A DNA stretch of 64,000 bases from Chenopodium formosanum. Lineage: Eukaryota; Streptophyta; Magnoliopsida; Caryophyllales; Amaranthaceae. Each line of letters begins with the position of its first letter. Within the stretch, counting starts at the first letter, position 1. The stretch lies in the NCBI GenBank assembly GCA_024500155.1, contig CM044858.1:3100001-3164000 (forward strand). The letters run 5' to 3'. The position numbers and the translations under genes are program-made. Positions 13,049-29,702 of the stretch are shown here, piece by piece. A model generated the notes under the pieces. The model ran no database searches, had not been told where the DNA came from, and worked only from the letters and a program-made list of their open reading frames with translations.

Positions 13049-15099
13049 TTAACTCATTTGATAGGCAGAAATAGGTTGAGCTGGCTTCTCTGAGCTTCTG
13101 AGCTTGGATAGAACCTGCAAAACAATTGCAGTAACTAAAATGATACCAAGTAGAAATCCATATCCTATCTTCCATTCAGAACCAGCTCCCCCAACTTGGA
13201 ACCCGAGAACAATATTTAGAGCCCCAAAGAAGAGTGTAATTACTCCAAACCATCGATGGTATGCGGCCCAAAGCCTACGTATCTTTGACTCCTTATCTGG
13301 CCTGATGAAAAATGCCAGCACCTGTGACAAGTCAAAACTAGAATAAGGCTAAATTTTTTACGAGGCAATATAAGATCAGTTTCTACATGTTTTTGGGGAT
13401 AACATTGTAGTGTCACAGTACATCAGTATGAGATGTCTGATCTAATTTTTATTTACCTGGATAATGCTAAGTGTGAGAGCAAAGTATCCTATGCCTCTGT
13501 GTGCAGCAACATCTGCATGGATTTGATTATTAAGTGCTTGACCGACCACTACTCCCGCCAACACGATGAGAAACCCTACCATCTGAATAATAGTGTGCAG
13601 ATAAAACCACAGAGGTTCTTTGTGCTTGAGAAACCTGGCAATCATAGCCCCACAAGGAAGAATAAGTCCCCAGCCAATAACCCCCAGAATTCCATGGCTT
13701 CTTTTCATCTTGTCGAAACCCCCGGCCTCACTTGTAGCAGCAGCAACACCTGATACTCAGCAAAAGATAATTGATCTTACTTTTCGCTGTTTTCTTCCCT
13801 TTCCCAACCAACTATATATTTGAGATATCTATAGAACCCATGAGTAGTCGCAAAAACTGAAGAGTAATAAGTTAGTTTGTATTTCCCATTATGATAAAAT
13901 ATTGTTCCCACAGGGTTCTGATATTTTGTATTTCTTAACTATATTAGGTCTCCATTTCAGATTCATGTTTCATGAATCATGATTATGGTTTCTTGACAGT
14001 GAGTTTTCAGTTCCATTTTTCTTTTGTCTTTTTCATATATCTATCCTTTTTGCTAATCGAAATTAGGTTTCTGATAACTATATACTTGTATTTGAGATAT
14101 TCAGATATATGCTATGTTAAGACTGTTAGGTTGGACTGTCACTTTACCTCACCTCAATCCCACATGTGGCCGATCCTTGATATTCCGACATGAGTATGTT
14201 CTTATAGGTACTTGACAGTAATGACACTATTTGTCGAGTATGACTCAAGTGGTATAATTTTTGACACTTAAAAACCTCAAAAACTAAAGAACAGAATATG
14301 AAAGGATTTCAGATTCTGATGCTTTCAACAGCATTGTAAACTAAGAAAACTCACCAGTTGAGTAATCAATGTGTATGGTGGTCTTATCATCGTGCACTGT
14401 GAGTTTGTGATTGAGGGGAACCCTGCTTCCATAAGCTAGCAGAGTGGGCTGCTGCTGGAGAGGAGCATTAAACTGAAGCTGGAAACCCAAGTAAAGGTTA
14501 GCTCCATCAAGTACCACAACAGGAGGAATGCTTGTCAGATTGAGATCCCCTTGTCCGGGAAGAACCTCATGAGGCTTCCGACCTTTCAGATAATACTGCT
14601 TGATCTTCGCGTGCCCACTTTTGCTGATCCACCCTACCATGGCACTGCCACCCACCATCAACCCATCTTTCGAGAATCCAATTCCTACCCATCCTGTCGT
14701 GTATAGCGCTGATAGTACTATAGTTACAGTATGATCCTTGCTCTGGTAATACTGCATTTAAATGAAAAGGTGCAAACTGATGAGGCACAGCTAGGCCGTA
14801 GAAAGAAACCTTATAAAAACCGATTAAGGAGAAACAGAACTTACCCTCAAAACATAAGTTTCCCAAACAGGGTGACAATTGCTATAGGAAAGGTTCCCAT
14901 ATGGGGGAGGAAGAAAGTTTGCTAAATCAATGCTGCAAAACTGTGATCTTGTATCCTGAACCCCCACATTCGCTTGTTTAACACCGGCTTCAGCAGCAGC
15001 ATTTACTAAACAAACACTCTTTTGCTCAAATACAATCAGACATAAAATCAACAATAAGTATGACATTATTAGAAAACTTTGAGATCTCAAATTGGTCAT
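13049..15099 (-). CDS. Cytochrome b561 and DOMON domain-containing protein
   Basis: Four exons, read on the minus strand: 15099-14845, 14751-14355, 13749-13457 and 13321-13049, together 1,218 nt and 405 aa. The N-terminus carries a hydrophobic signal segment (MSYLLLILCLIVF). Exons 1-2 encode the DOMON domain, a haem- or sugar-binding beta-sandwich on the lumen/apoplast side (GWVGIGFSKDG). Exons 3-4 encode the b561 membrane core with about five hydrophobic helices. The four conserved histidines expected for haem binding sit in HGILGVIGWG, YLHTIIQMVG, HRGIGYF and YHRWFGV. Proteins of this class move electrons across the plasma membrane, probably from ascorbate. The order and spacing resemble Arabidopsis At3g61750. 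The start at 15099 precedes the signal segment; an inner ATG at 15066 would also keep it. Confidence 0.88.
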
Positions 15100-15529
15100 T
15101 TATTTTGGAAAATAATTAGCAGAAAGATTCATTTAAGTTGGAAGATAGCGCGATTATACTATTACACAGGGAATGATGAAGATTGAGAAGATAAGAAAGA
15201 CAGAGGAAGTAACAGGTGATCAAAGACAAGAAAGTTGGAAGGTTTTAGTCTCGTGTATTCTAAGTTAAACACCTTTCTGTTATGATGTTGAAGTTGGTTG
15301 GTCGTTGCTGGTAAAATCATCATTTCCCGCCTTTTCTTGCTACTGCAACATCCTTTCTTTTTTTTGTTTTTTATTTTTTGGACCCTACAATATGTTGGTT
15401 GCTTTCTCCCACTTTTACACTTCTTATTCTTATTCCTACAGTATGAGACTAATTTTAAAGGGAAACCCCGAATGTCATAACTAAAAAAATATGAGATTAA
15501 GGTGAATAAGATATGCTTTCCTTCCCGTA

Positions 15530-15560
<31 letters not shown>

Positions 15561-15877
15561 TTACTTTTCTCTATTTTATCCTTTGTATTCCGGTTAAAAA
15601 GTTGTTACTTGAGGCACTATGTATAAACGGTAGAATGTTGTTACTATATACTTGCGTTACTATTGTAAATATACTTTAAGCCGATTTACTACTATAAATT
15701 TATAACTTGCGTAAGTTCCGAATTCCTCAAGGCTTAAAATAGTTCGTATGTATTTAGGAATTACAATTAAATTAACACTATCAATCTATCATAGATGATA
15801 GGTTTATTTCTTCCAACGACAGCGAAATAGCTAGAAAGTCCATAGAATTTAACAAAAGTAATACAGTACTTGTATGC
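15100..15877. other. Upstream region of the b561/DOMON gene
   Basis: This presumably holds the promoter and leader of the minus-strand gene to the left. It contains a short (AAT)n microsatellite at about 15530-15560 and otherwise AT-rich unique sequence. No ORF of note is seen. The satellite array begins abruptly at 15878. Confidence 0.4.
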
Positions 15878-17645
15878 CTATAATCACACTTTTTGAGGAA
15901 ATTTTGAGGTTTCGGGGCTTGTGGCAAAAAGTGTTGAGACCCTAGGAGATATATCTCGGGGTCATATAATGCCGTTTGAAACCATATATGATCATTATAT
16001 GTTGTCATAAACGTACGTGGTAGGCTTGAGTTTACAAAATCGGTGCAAGTTGTGAACGGGTAAAATGACGGTTTAAGAGTATATTGGATGGTTCCACCAT
16101 CCCAATTGGACTCCCGCTGGATATTAGGGACCATGGTAAACATCTCGACAATTTTTATTTACAGGCGAAAAAAGGTCAAAAAATTACAATAGTGAAGGCT
16201 ATAATCCACATTTATTTAGGAAATTTTGAGGTTTCGGGGTCCGGTTGCAAAAAGCCTTGAAACCCTAAGGGATACATCTCGGGGTCATATAATTCCGTTT
16301 GAAACCACATATGATAAGTATATGTTGTCATAAACGTCCGTGGTAGGTTTGAGTTTACGAAATCACTTCAAGTTGTGAACGGGTAAAATGACATTTTAAG
16401 GGCATATTAGATGGTTCAACGACCCAATTTGACTCCCGGAGAATATTAGGGACCATGGTAAACATCTAGGCAATTTTTATTACCGGGCAAAAAAAGGTTT
16501 AAAAAATACAAAATTGAAGGCTATAATCCACGTTTTTTGAGGAATTTTAAGGTTTCGGGGTTCGGTGGCGAAAAGCCTTGAAACCCAAAGGGATATATCT
16601 CGGAGTCATATAATGCCGTGTGAAACCATATATGATCATTATATGTTGTCATAAACGTCCGTGGTAGGCTTGAGTTTACGAAATCACTGCAAGTTTTGAA
16701 CAGGTATAATGACCATTTAAGGCATATTGGATGGTTCCACAGTTCCAATTTGACTCCCGGTGGATATTAGGGACCATAATAAACATCTCGGCAATTTTTA
16801 ATTCCGGGCAAAAAAAAGGTCAAAAAATTACAAAAATTGAAGGCTATAATCCACGCTTTTTGAGGAAAATTTGAGGTTTCACGGCCCGGTGGCGAAAAGC
16901 CTTGAAACCCAAAGTGATACATCTCAGGGTCATATAATGCCATTTGAAACCATATATGATCATTATATGTTGTCATAAACGTCCGTGGTAGGCTTGAGTT
17001 TACGATATCAATGCTAGTTATGAACGGATAAAATGACCGTTTAAAGGAATATTGGATGGTACCAACGACCCAATTTGACTCCCGGAGGATATTAGGGACC
17101 ATGGAAAACATGTCGGCAATTTTTATTTCCGGGCGTAAAAATCGTCACAAAATTATAAAATTGAAGGCTATAATCCACGCTTTTTGAGGAAAATTTGAGG
17201 TTTCGGGGTCTGGTTGCGAAAAGCCTTGAAACCCAAAGAGATACATCTCAGGGTCATATAATGCCGTTTGAAATCATATGTGATCATTATGTTTTGTCAT
17301 AAACGTCCGTGGTAGGCTTGAGTTTACGAAATCACTGCAATTTTTGAACGTTTAAAATGACCGTTTAAGGGCATATTGGATGGTTCCACCAACCCAATTT
17401 GACTCCTGGTGGATATTAGGGACCATGGTAAACATCTCGGCAATTTTTATTTCAAGTCGAAAAAAGGTCAAAAAATTACAAAATTGAAGGCTAAAATCCA
17501 CGCTTTTTGAGGAATTTTGAGGTTTCGGGGTCCGGCTGCGAAACGCCTTGAAACCCTAAGGGATACATCTCGAGGTCATATAATTCCTTTTGAAACCACA
17601 TATGATCAGTATATGTTGTCATAAACGTCCGTGGTAGGCTTGAGT
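15878..17645. repeat. Tandem array 1 of a ~323-bp monomer (about 5.5 copies)
   Basis: The marker tatgttgtc recurs at 15998, 16321, 16642, 16966, 17288 (variant) and 17612, at intervals of 323, 321, 324, 322 and 324 bp. Each unit carries the phrases ctataatccacgctttttga, aaggtttcgggg-like text, tctcggggtcatataatgcc and tattagggaccatgg. The left edge is sharp at ctataat (15878). The right edge runs into a hAT-like terminal segment. The same monomer forms array 2 at 59.8-63.3 kb in the same orientation. Confidence 0.95.
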
Positions 17646-17732
17646 TCACCCCATTGTCCGGGTACAGGTTGGGTTTAGATTATTGCCGATCCAGGTCGAG
17701 TTCTCGGGTCGGGTCAGTTTTTGACAGCTCTG
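17646..17732. mobile_element. hAT-like right terminus attached to array 1
   Basis: The segment from ttcaccccattgtccgggta to the terminus TTGACAGCTCTG matches the right end of the compound element at 63.5-63.6 kb. It includes the same gggtcgggtc-type words. No matching left terminus is seen before the array, so this copy looks left-truncated or rearranged. Confidence 0.75.
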
Positions 17733-18213
17733 TTTGTATGACTACGATGTGGCCTTGCTTACGGATATATGTACTTTTTTTTTTTTTTTTTGACACAAAC
17801 AGGGGAAAGCCTTGTCTACATTGTAGGCTTGTAGCATATACATTGTAGCACAATTACTGCACAAGTGTACAACACTACAACCTATATACGAGTATGTCAT
17901 AATATATATAGTCTTATTTATCTAGATTACCTATTTGTTTGAATTTTTCTCTTAACTTATTTTCTTATATCAATAACTAAGTATATGCAATAAACTAAAT
18001 CCAAAATTTTAAAAGGAAACAACGTAAATAGCCATTAGGTCCATGATGTGACACAAACATTAAGGAAATTGAGTATGACATGATACATCATCTCCATGAA
18101 AAATAAAGAGCATTATATATTAGGTTTACATTTATTATATTACACACATCCACTCATTTAATTTGAAAAGTCTTATGTCTACAAACAAGATTTGACTATG
18201 TCTATCCACGGGA

Positions 18214-18214
<1 letters not shown>

Positions 18215-18309
<95 letters not shown>
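18215..18309. repeat. (AT)n microsatellite, about 94 bp
   Basis: About 47 uninterrupted AT dinucleotides. They end directly at the TA target site of the neighbouring Stowaway-like element. Confidence 0.97.
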
Positions 18310-18310
<1 letters not shown>

Positions 18311-18400
18311 TTCATCTGTTCACTTTTAATTGCAACAACTTGACTTAAAAGGTGAGAGCATTTTAACTTAAGTGTTGTAAATAAAAGTGAACCAAGAAAG
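18310..18400. mobile_element. Short Stowaway-like MITE (91 bp)
   Basis: The inverted ends CTTCATCTGTTCACTTTTA and the complement of TAAAAGTGAACCAAGAAAG pair over most of their length. TA dinucleotides flank both sides (18308-18309 and 18401-18402). The TA target duplication and size fit Stowaway (Tc1/mariner) MITEs, though the ends are diverged from the classic CTCCCTCC. Confidence 0.7.
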
Positions 18401-18757
18401 TATATTCTATTCATGTAATGTATTATGCTTTATTTTTGGGATAAGTACTTAAGCATCCAATGGATGGATAGGGTGGTGCGTACGTATACCTTAAATACCT
18501 ATGCATGGTAGTAAATTTATCTTGGCATGGTGCATTTACTTGGTGGAATAGAGTATAGGTAATTGGGTATATATATACATACAACGAACAAAAAAATCGT
18601 GGTGGTGGTGGTGGTGGTGGTTGCATTGCGATGATGGGTGGTTTTTGATGGCGGAGATGGTACCGTTGTTGCAGTGGATGGTTTGATTTATACACTAGGA
18701 CAATAATTGATGAGTACTTCCCAGCCGTGTGAGAGGCAACACACTCGGACCGCGACA

Positions 18758-21700
18758 CTATGGCTGCTGCGCAGGTGAGTCGTCTTGTTTGACAAGGCCT
18801 TGTGATATAACAGTATCCTTGATTAACTTGAGAGATTCAACAATGTCATCACACAATTGATGAGGATCCGGAACCGTATGTTCATCTACGGCTAGAACTA
18901 CTGTCATCTTGTTACTATAACTTAGGAAGTTTATCATCACAGGCTGTACAATAATTTAATCATTTAATTTGTTAGTTAACATAATATAAAAAAATAACAT
19001 GAGATATGAAGATTGTTAGGAAGTATTTGTGCGATATATTCCCTCCGTCCAAAATAAATAAATTTTCATAAACTGACCTCTTCCTTGTATTAATCACGTA
19101 GTTCAAGTAAAAAGACATGATTTTTTTTTTTTCGAACTAAAAATATTTCTGAGCCTAGTTTATTATTAATTTTGAACGAAGGAAGTAACATGTATAGTGC
19201 ATTAATTTTAATTTCTTAAAAAAAAAGAGTGCTCATATTGGCTACAAGTTGGAAACGTACATGTGGTTGTCCATAGGAAGTTGGAGCAAGAAAAGTCAAT
19301 GGAAGTCCATAGAAGCCTATCTCCTCCAAAGGTCCAGGCAAATTCGAGAAGGCAATTGTTGTATGCGCGTTGATTCTATCAGATATTACACTTGCAACCT
19401 GAATATATATAGTACATACGTATTATTATATTTTCAAGAGGGTAACATTGTCACGTGATAGTGTCTAAACCTAGAAACAACGAACTTTTGTACCGTGTAT
19501 ATGAAATATGAACATATACCTTGGAACCGAAAATTTTCATAACAACTTCAGCCATGAAAAAAGTGTAAATGGCTTCTAAGGAATGCTTCTTTTTATCAAC
19601 GGTGGTTTTCGCAGTTCGAATGTAGTCTAAAGGATCATCATGTAATCCTAGTGCAAACGGAAGAAGCACGTAGCCTACTGCATTTTCCCATTTAGCTTCT
19701 GCATCTTTCTCCATCATATCAGCCAAATCCTATCATTAATGTTAATTATTACATGTTATAATCAGATTGATTACATAGATACGGTATTAATTATGTATGA
19801 ATTGTTTTACAGTACACTACAAGATACCGCGAGTTTAACCTAGCTAATTATTGTAATTAGTAAAGAGCGTTACCTGAATTCCTCCGGAGGGTCGAATATT
19901 GACTAGAAGAACCGATCTAAGACGAATGTTGTTGAGATATTTTTTTGTTTTCTCTCTTGTAGCTTCATGATTGTTTCCTTCATTTTCTGTAATAACGGGA
20001 ATTTATGCAGAAATATGAAGATTATTATTGTTGATTGATTGAGTACTAGATGAGTTTACAAGAAGGCAAAAAGATTACCATATTTCCTACTAAGATAGCG
20101 AGATAAACCAGCTTGTGTGATTCCAAGTGCGATATCATTGATAGTCTGTACATCCAATATAGTATACAATACATCAATCACGTTAGATTTACCGTTGATA
20201 CAAACACATTATATTTGATCAATAAAATTAATATTGGTCTTAATCACTAAAAACCAATTAAAATTGATCAATGATGATGGTCAATCTATTTAATATAGTG
20301 ATGTATTGAAATTTAACATAAATAAAAAAAATAAAATAAGCTTTGAACAACAATTAAAACTATTTTGATAAAAAAAAAAAAAACAATTACGTATAACAAG
20401 TACTTGAAAATCATCATGAAATTTGAATCATTAATCATTTTTAATCAGTAAAATAAGTTATCATATTCAATCAATTCAATTAAATAGAGTTAAGTAACAA
20501 GAAATAAACTTACAGCACCAATTGCATTCTTGATGATTTTCATATCTTGAAGACTAAAACTCTTGTAAACAACACGCCTAGAAACATTATTTCCTCCACT
20601 TGGAGAACTCTTAAATGGAGAATTATCCTTCAAAAACAACGTAGTTGCTACAAACATTAATATATCCATTGAAGTGTTCCAAAACAACTTTAAGATCATC
20701 CATAAGGCCAAAATCCATTTCCAAAAATACCCTTTACGATTACCATCATCGCGCATACTCTTTGGAGCAGGAATGGTTGGCAAGGCCTCAGGATCGGAGG
20801 TCTTACGTGTAAGTGCCAACAACAAAGAGATTAAAGATGTGCCATCGCCAAGTGAATGATGAATACGAGTTATTGTTATGGCCTCGACTTCCTCCGAGAG
20901 TTTAAGGTTGAGTACATGGATATCCCAAAGTGGCCTTGATTTGTCTAAGGTTGTTTTACTAAGGTTGTATATGTAGTCTTCAACAAACTTATTTGGTGAC
21001 TCTATTTCTTCGGAGTTTATTTTTGGAGCTATAATGTGTTTGTCTAAGTTTATTTCTGTTCTTACCCATTTCAATTCTTCTCCTTTAGATGGATCTCCTT
21101 CCTGTACAAATTTCAACAAGGTATTAGTACGTAATAGTGTTATTTATTCATTTATTCTAGTAAATAAGATTTAATTTTAGTACGTAATACTAATTAATAA
21201 TTCAATAACGATGAATGATGTATATAACAGAAAAAATAAACAAAAAACATTAAATTTGTGTTGCTTTTATTAACACTACCTCATAATATCCATTGGATCT
21301 GTCAAATCCATCTCACTCAATTTATTGATGCCTAATAATTAGCGTCTTAATATATACGAAGTATTGAAAAGTCATTTCACCCTAAACAAGTTGTTAGTAT
21401 GTACTCCGTATCAATTACTTTCAATACATAAAATCATTTTAATTAGTTATAATAATATACTCACGCCTAGGTTTTTGCTTTTGTGCTAATTAAGGTTTTC
21501 TAGTATGGTTTTATTAAGGTATGGTCTTATTTAACTTAGATTACTTTTTTTTTTCACTAACATATACGTAGTATATATATTAGTATATATGCTTTCTTCA
21601 TTTTTTTATTAGATGCATCATCACTTTAATTTTTATATATGAAAGTTTCAATCTACATGCATCACTTTCTTTTTAAGTCAATAAATTCTCTCATATCACA

Positions 21701-22323
21701 TGGATCCTCTTCATTTTTTCTCTTTATCCCTCACTTCTCCAAAAAATTGTATAGAAATCTGCAATTTTAAAAATGATGCATCTAATAAAAGACAGAGGAA
21801 GAAAAAAAATATACTCTCGCCATAAAATTAAAGTCATTATTGTATGCAAGATTATAAGTATCCTAAACACATGCATCAAGAGAAAATGAGAGTTTCAATC
21901 TACTCAAACAGTGCAGTGGTGAAATTGTGTTGACTGTTGAGTAACAACCATACAAATATATTAAGTACTCGTAATTAGTAAATTTAGTATTGCATGCAAT
22001 AGTAACTTAAAAGTATAATTATTAAAAAGGGGAAAATTAAAACATGAATTACATACCACAAGACTAGAAAAACGAGGGTGCTTGCAAAGGGATGTTGGAA
22101 ATTTAGCCTTCAAAAGCTCAATATCAACACTATTTTTGACACCGAAAATAGCCATTACATGTATATTAAAGTCTGGCTTATGGAACGCGACTGATGCAGG
22201 ACTAAGTAGCTCCATCCTCTCCCCCTCTAGCACCTTTAATCCTCCATTACAATCAATCATTAAGGGTTTAAGTACCCCATTTCGGTTCATCTTTTTCGTT
22301 CTCTTCCTAATCACGTAGTCCAT
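18758..22323 (-). CDS. WSD-type O-acyltransferase, copy A (intact)
   Basis: Seven minus-strand exons: 22323-22057, 21101-20514, 20145-20079, 19986-19874, 19729-19520, 19398-19261 and 18943-18758. Together they give 1,569 nt and 522 aa. The acyltransferase active-site motif HHxxxDG is intact as HHSLGDGTS in exon 2. A hydrophobic stretch (LMFVATTLFL region) follows. The C-terminal WSD1 domain has FSNLPGP in exon 6 and DPHQLCDDIVESL in exon 7. Family members join fatty alcohol or diacylglycerol to acyl-CoA, making wax esters or triacylglycerol, usually at the ER for cuticular wax. Copy A keeps an intron between exons 5 and 6 that B and C lack, and its exon 4 is 39 nt longer. It is the most diverged of the three. 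Substrate cannot be read from sequence. Confidence 0.9.
19039..19185. mobile_element. Stowaway MITE in intron 6 of WSD copy A
   Basis: 147 bp with ends TTCCCTCCGTCCAAAAT and the complement of ATTTTGAACGAAGGAAG, flanked by TA on both sides (19037-19038 and 19186-19187). This is the classic Stowaway terminal sequence. Confidence 0.85.
21591..21801. mobile_element. Stowaway-like MITE in intron 1 of WSD copy A
   Basis: The left arm, gctttcttcat through ttattagatgcatcatc, pairs with the right arm, gatgcatctaataaaag through gacagaggaag. The consensus resembles the Stowaway end CTTCCTCCGTCTTTTATTA. The exact termini are approximate. Confidence 0.65.
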
Positions 22324-24697
22324 GCCTACTAAACAAAATTAAAAGATCGAAATGAGGCAAAAGATTTGAATTGAAATGCAATAATGTATGAGAATACGAA
22401 AATCAAGTGTAGATATGTAACAACTTCTAGAATGTTACGATACTACTACGATGTTCATATGTAGCTACTATATTTGGGTGCTTTATATATAGAGTGTTGA
22501 CTCGTAACAAATGGCAACAATTATAAGAATGTTATTTTCAAGCATTAATAAAAGGAAGTTGGGAAGCTAGCTATAAAATTTAATGCTTTGCAAGTATGTT
22601 TATACAAACGTTAATTTACAGCCAACAATTTGTATATGTTTAGATGTTAATTTACAACCCACATGTCAATTTGTATATGTATGTTCATACGTTAATTTGT
22701 GATAATTTTACTGTTTAACGATGTTTATTGTGTTTTCCACGTACCAACAACTGCAACCGCGGTGCAGCCACCAGTGACCAGCCGTAGCTAAGGCTAGAGT
22801 TGGGTGAGATTATGTCCTGACTCCTGAAGAGTGACTTCTAGTTCTAGACAATATATGATCATTCATTTATTTTTGCGGGCCTTGTGAATTAATGTAGTAC
22901 ATACGTTAGAATTTGGTAATAATAACGATAGAAAAGTCGTAATACTGCATCGATCAATTTAATTTGCTTGCATGTGATGATTTAAATTACTTGTCATGTA
23001 CTTTTCTGATGTTACTGCATGCTATAACATTTACATGAGATATTATCTACTTATTTATCTGGTGCTAACAAAAAGACTATATATCACTAATAAATTCACG
23101 GGGCTGAAAAATGCTACGTAAATTAATCTGCACCAACATCAAAAAGAATTGCGTCCAATTATTTTCAGCTTATCTTAAACAGTGCAATCGATCTAGTCTT
23201 CCTTAGATGTACAACATGTATTTGCTACCGATAATTGGATGGCTGGTGGAGGCGTATGTACAGTGATCATTAATATTGTGCACATATTGAACATCAAGCC
23301 TAATTTCAAAGAATATAAAAACTAACTCCAATAAACATAAACTCTAATGAACACATCATCTTACTTATTATACAGTAGCTTTTATGTTCATCGGAGTGCA
23401 TGTTCATTGAAGTTAGTCTTCATGGTTCATGCATATGCCTTCACCATCATATTTGCACCATGTATTAGCCAAATTGGTAAGGGGCTAGGGTTTGGATGTG
23501 ACTTCGGATTTTGGTTTGAATTTAGACGTAAGTTATATCCAATTAGAAATAATTTGATTTTTTTTTTGTTTTTTTATTTCTTTTTTTTTTGTCTGATTTT
23601 AATCCATTTTGATCAATTCCAAACTGATTCGATCAAAATTCAAATTCGCTAATTAAAATCTAAATCAATATATAATGCGTGCGTGATTTGAACTTCTGAA
23701 GCTGTATTAATCTGAGGTCAAATGCACCTAGTTGGATACACACTCAATAATAAGTGTTCTTGAATGTATTTTTAAATGTTTACTTTAAAGTTTACTTTTT
23801 TAAAAAAATATGTGTTGTTAAAGTGTATACTGTATACAAGTAGCATATATTCTTAGCTTGTCAAATAAAAAAAAAGTTTATAGCATTATCATAAATCCAT
23901 TTCTAAAATAGAATTATGAAGTTTATAGGGACAATAATTATGAAATAGCATTATCATATATTCTCTATAAAGGAGTCTAACGACGACTTGTTGTTAAAAG
24001 CTAGTTTAGTTATAAGCCTATAGTGTATAATGTTTCCAATTTGAAGTAGGCGATAGAAATTTTTATGTCGATTTGTCGGTAAGTTATAAGCCTAGTGTGC
24101 ATAACTAATTAAATTGTAACTTGTAAGCAAGACCTATTCCCAAGTCCCAACTACGAACCTTAATAACTTATGTCACTATTAGTTTGACTTGTTCATGAAA
24201 TTACTTAATTAAAAGAGTTATGGCTAGATGAATTTGATATTTTCCACTTGTCAGTCAATTCAAATAATAATGATGATGATTCTAGAGTTGACATGATATG
24301 ATGCTGGAACAATTTATACCTCAAATTCATTAAAATATCACAACATGTTTACATAAAAATTGCAAATGATTCAATTGTAATGAAATGTCTACTTTTGCTA
24401 CCTACATGCGGCATTAACGCATTTATTTTTCTAAAAATAACAGTTTTAATCTTAAACAAACACAAGAATATAATTTGACTATAACAACTTTATTTCCATG
24501 ACTTTATCTTTGAGGGAGGAAGTATTATTAGTTCATTGCCAACAGATATATATATATAGGATGATTGTGGTGGTACATTCGTTGTACATACACGCGTGTA
24601 TGGTTGTGGAAGTACATAGCCTGATCGCAGCTGCTAAACTGTGCATTTAGTTATCGAGGTTGGTTTGCATGATTTAATCCGATTTGGATGAGCGAGG
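22324..24697. other. Intergenic region between WSD-A and WSD-B
   Basis: The left part should be the promoter of copy A (minus strand). The right part, from about 24250, matches 32215-32430 downstream of copy C and so belongs to the tandem duplication. The middle holds T-rich stretches (about 23560-23590) and AT-rich sequence. No coding exon is recognised. Confidence 0.4.
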
Positions 24698-28395
<3,698 letters not shown>

Positions 28396-29513
28396 AACTT
28401 TTTTTTTTCTATAGGAAAAAAAAAAAAATCTCTCTTTTTTGGAAGCAAAATAAGGATGAGAAAAGTGTAGAAAGTAATGGTAAGGTGCAACAAAGGTTAT
28501 GGCCTATCTATATTTATAGACTACAATAAAGTTGTGTGTTTGTTTATCTTTCCACTTCCTAATAAGTTGTCATATTTGTAATTTTGTTAGCATTTAAAAA
28601 AGGGAGGTTGGGAAAGTTTATATTTAAAGCTTTGGTGTGATAGAAGTTGTGTATAATTGGAAAATCGTGTCTTTCGAGGGAGAAATGTTCCTCCTAAAAG
28701 AGTAAGAGTTATTACAAACCTAAAACAATAGAAAAAATACACAAAAACAAACGATTGGGGCTTTCACGATAAAAAATCGATAAATTGGGATGGAAACCCC
28801 TTTAAAATTCAACAATGGAGGTTAGGGTTTATTTTAAACAGAGAAGAGAGGAAAGAGAGGCTAGGTATGCAACACTTTCTAATGTACTCCGTACTCGTTT
28901 TAATTTTTACTCGTACTTTTTTATTTGCTGCACATTTTTCTAAAGACATTTTCAAAATTAGATTTTCAACATGTTCGCTATTACGGAGCAAACATGAGTG
29001 ATGATGCATATACTACGTATGTCGAATTATCAACACAATCACACAATACAGAGTGATCGGGGGACGTTGTGATATGATTGACATCTAATTCCTTTTTTTT
29101 GACTTTTTAAGAATTTTGACACAATACGTTTCTAGTCGTTGTACTTGAATTTAATTTAGACTTTAAATTTTGATAGAGAAATCCTCATAGTCCAACTGTC
29201 CAAACAATTTTTATAAGAAATCTTTAGAAATTGGATTTTTAAATAGAGAAATCACAATTTCTTAAGATTTGTAGATCAGATTATCCATACTTGTAATAAA
29301 TCTTTAGAAATTGTGATTCGTAGATCATGAAATCCTCATTGAACATGGAATACAATTGGCTTGAGGACAGCTAGACAGGGAATATTATTGGCTTGAAGAC
29401 TGAACGAATATATCCATATTTTGAATTAATCACATTTTCTAAATGCAATCATACTCCCTCTATTTTGATTGCTTTTATTATGTTTGCTTGACCATATCGT
29501 GTGACCGGATTAA
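28396..29513. other. Promoter and distal flank of WSD-B
   Basis: 28430-28640 resembles 36580-36830 upstream of copy C, including gtgtagaaagtaatggtaag, so the promoter was duplicated with the gene. 28960-29420 matches 37320-37690. No gene is seen. Confidence 0.45.
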
Positions 29514-29694
29514 GGGCATGTTCACATTTACTGAACTGAGCTGAACTGATTAGAGCTGAACTGAACTGAACTGATTGGAGCTAACTGAACTGAACTGAGC
29601 AGAAATGAATATTTTATGAGAGAGGGAAATTAGGAGCTGAACTGAACTGATTAGAGCTGAACTGAACTGAAATTAAGTAAATGTGAATAGGTCC
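29514..29694. mobile_element. Tourist-like MITE (copy 2)
   Basis: The inverted ends GGGCATGTTCACATTTACT and the complement of AGTAAATGTGAATAGGTCC enclose CTGAACTGAACTGA-type repeats. It is in the opposite orientation to copy 3 and the same family as copies 1 and 3. Confidence 0.75.
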
Positions 29695-29702
29695 TTACTT
29701 AT

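Larger units (their letters stand above)
17733..18757. other. Intergenic region with poly-T, (AT)n and (GTG)n tracts
   Basis: A T-run of about 19 begins near 17776, followed by gacacaaacagggg, which may be the reverse of a retroposon tail. A long (AT)n tract and a small Stowaway element follow. A (GTG)n tract lies at about 18599-18622. No gene is seen. The 3' UTR of WSD-A probably lies at the right edge. Confidence 0.4.

Noticed and set aside
15781..17111. Minus-strand ORFs of 75-120 codons in array 1 as genes
   Set aside because: They recur once per satellite unit with different breaks and have no promoter, splice or domain evidence.
15743..17740. ttcgtatg (15743-15750) and tttgtatg (17733-17740) as the target duplication of array 1's element
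   Set aside because: Only seven of eight bases match, and no hAT-type terminus follows the left copy. Chance is likely.
18202..18414. Minus-strand ORF with repeated Tyr-Ile
   Set aside because: It is a translation of the (AT)n microsatellite and the flanking MITE.
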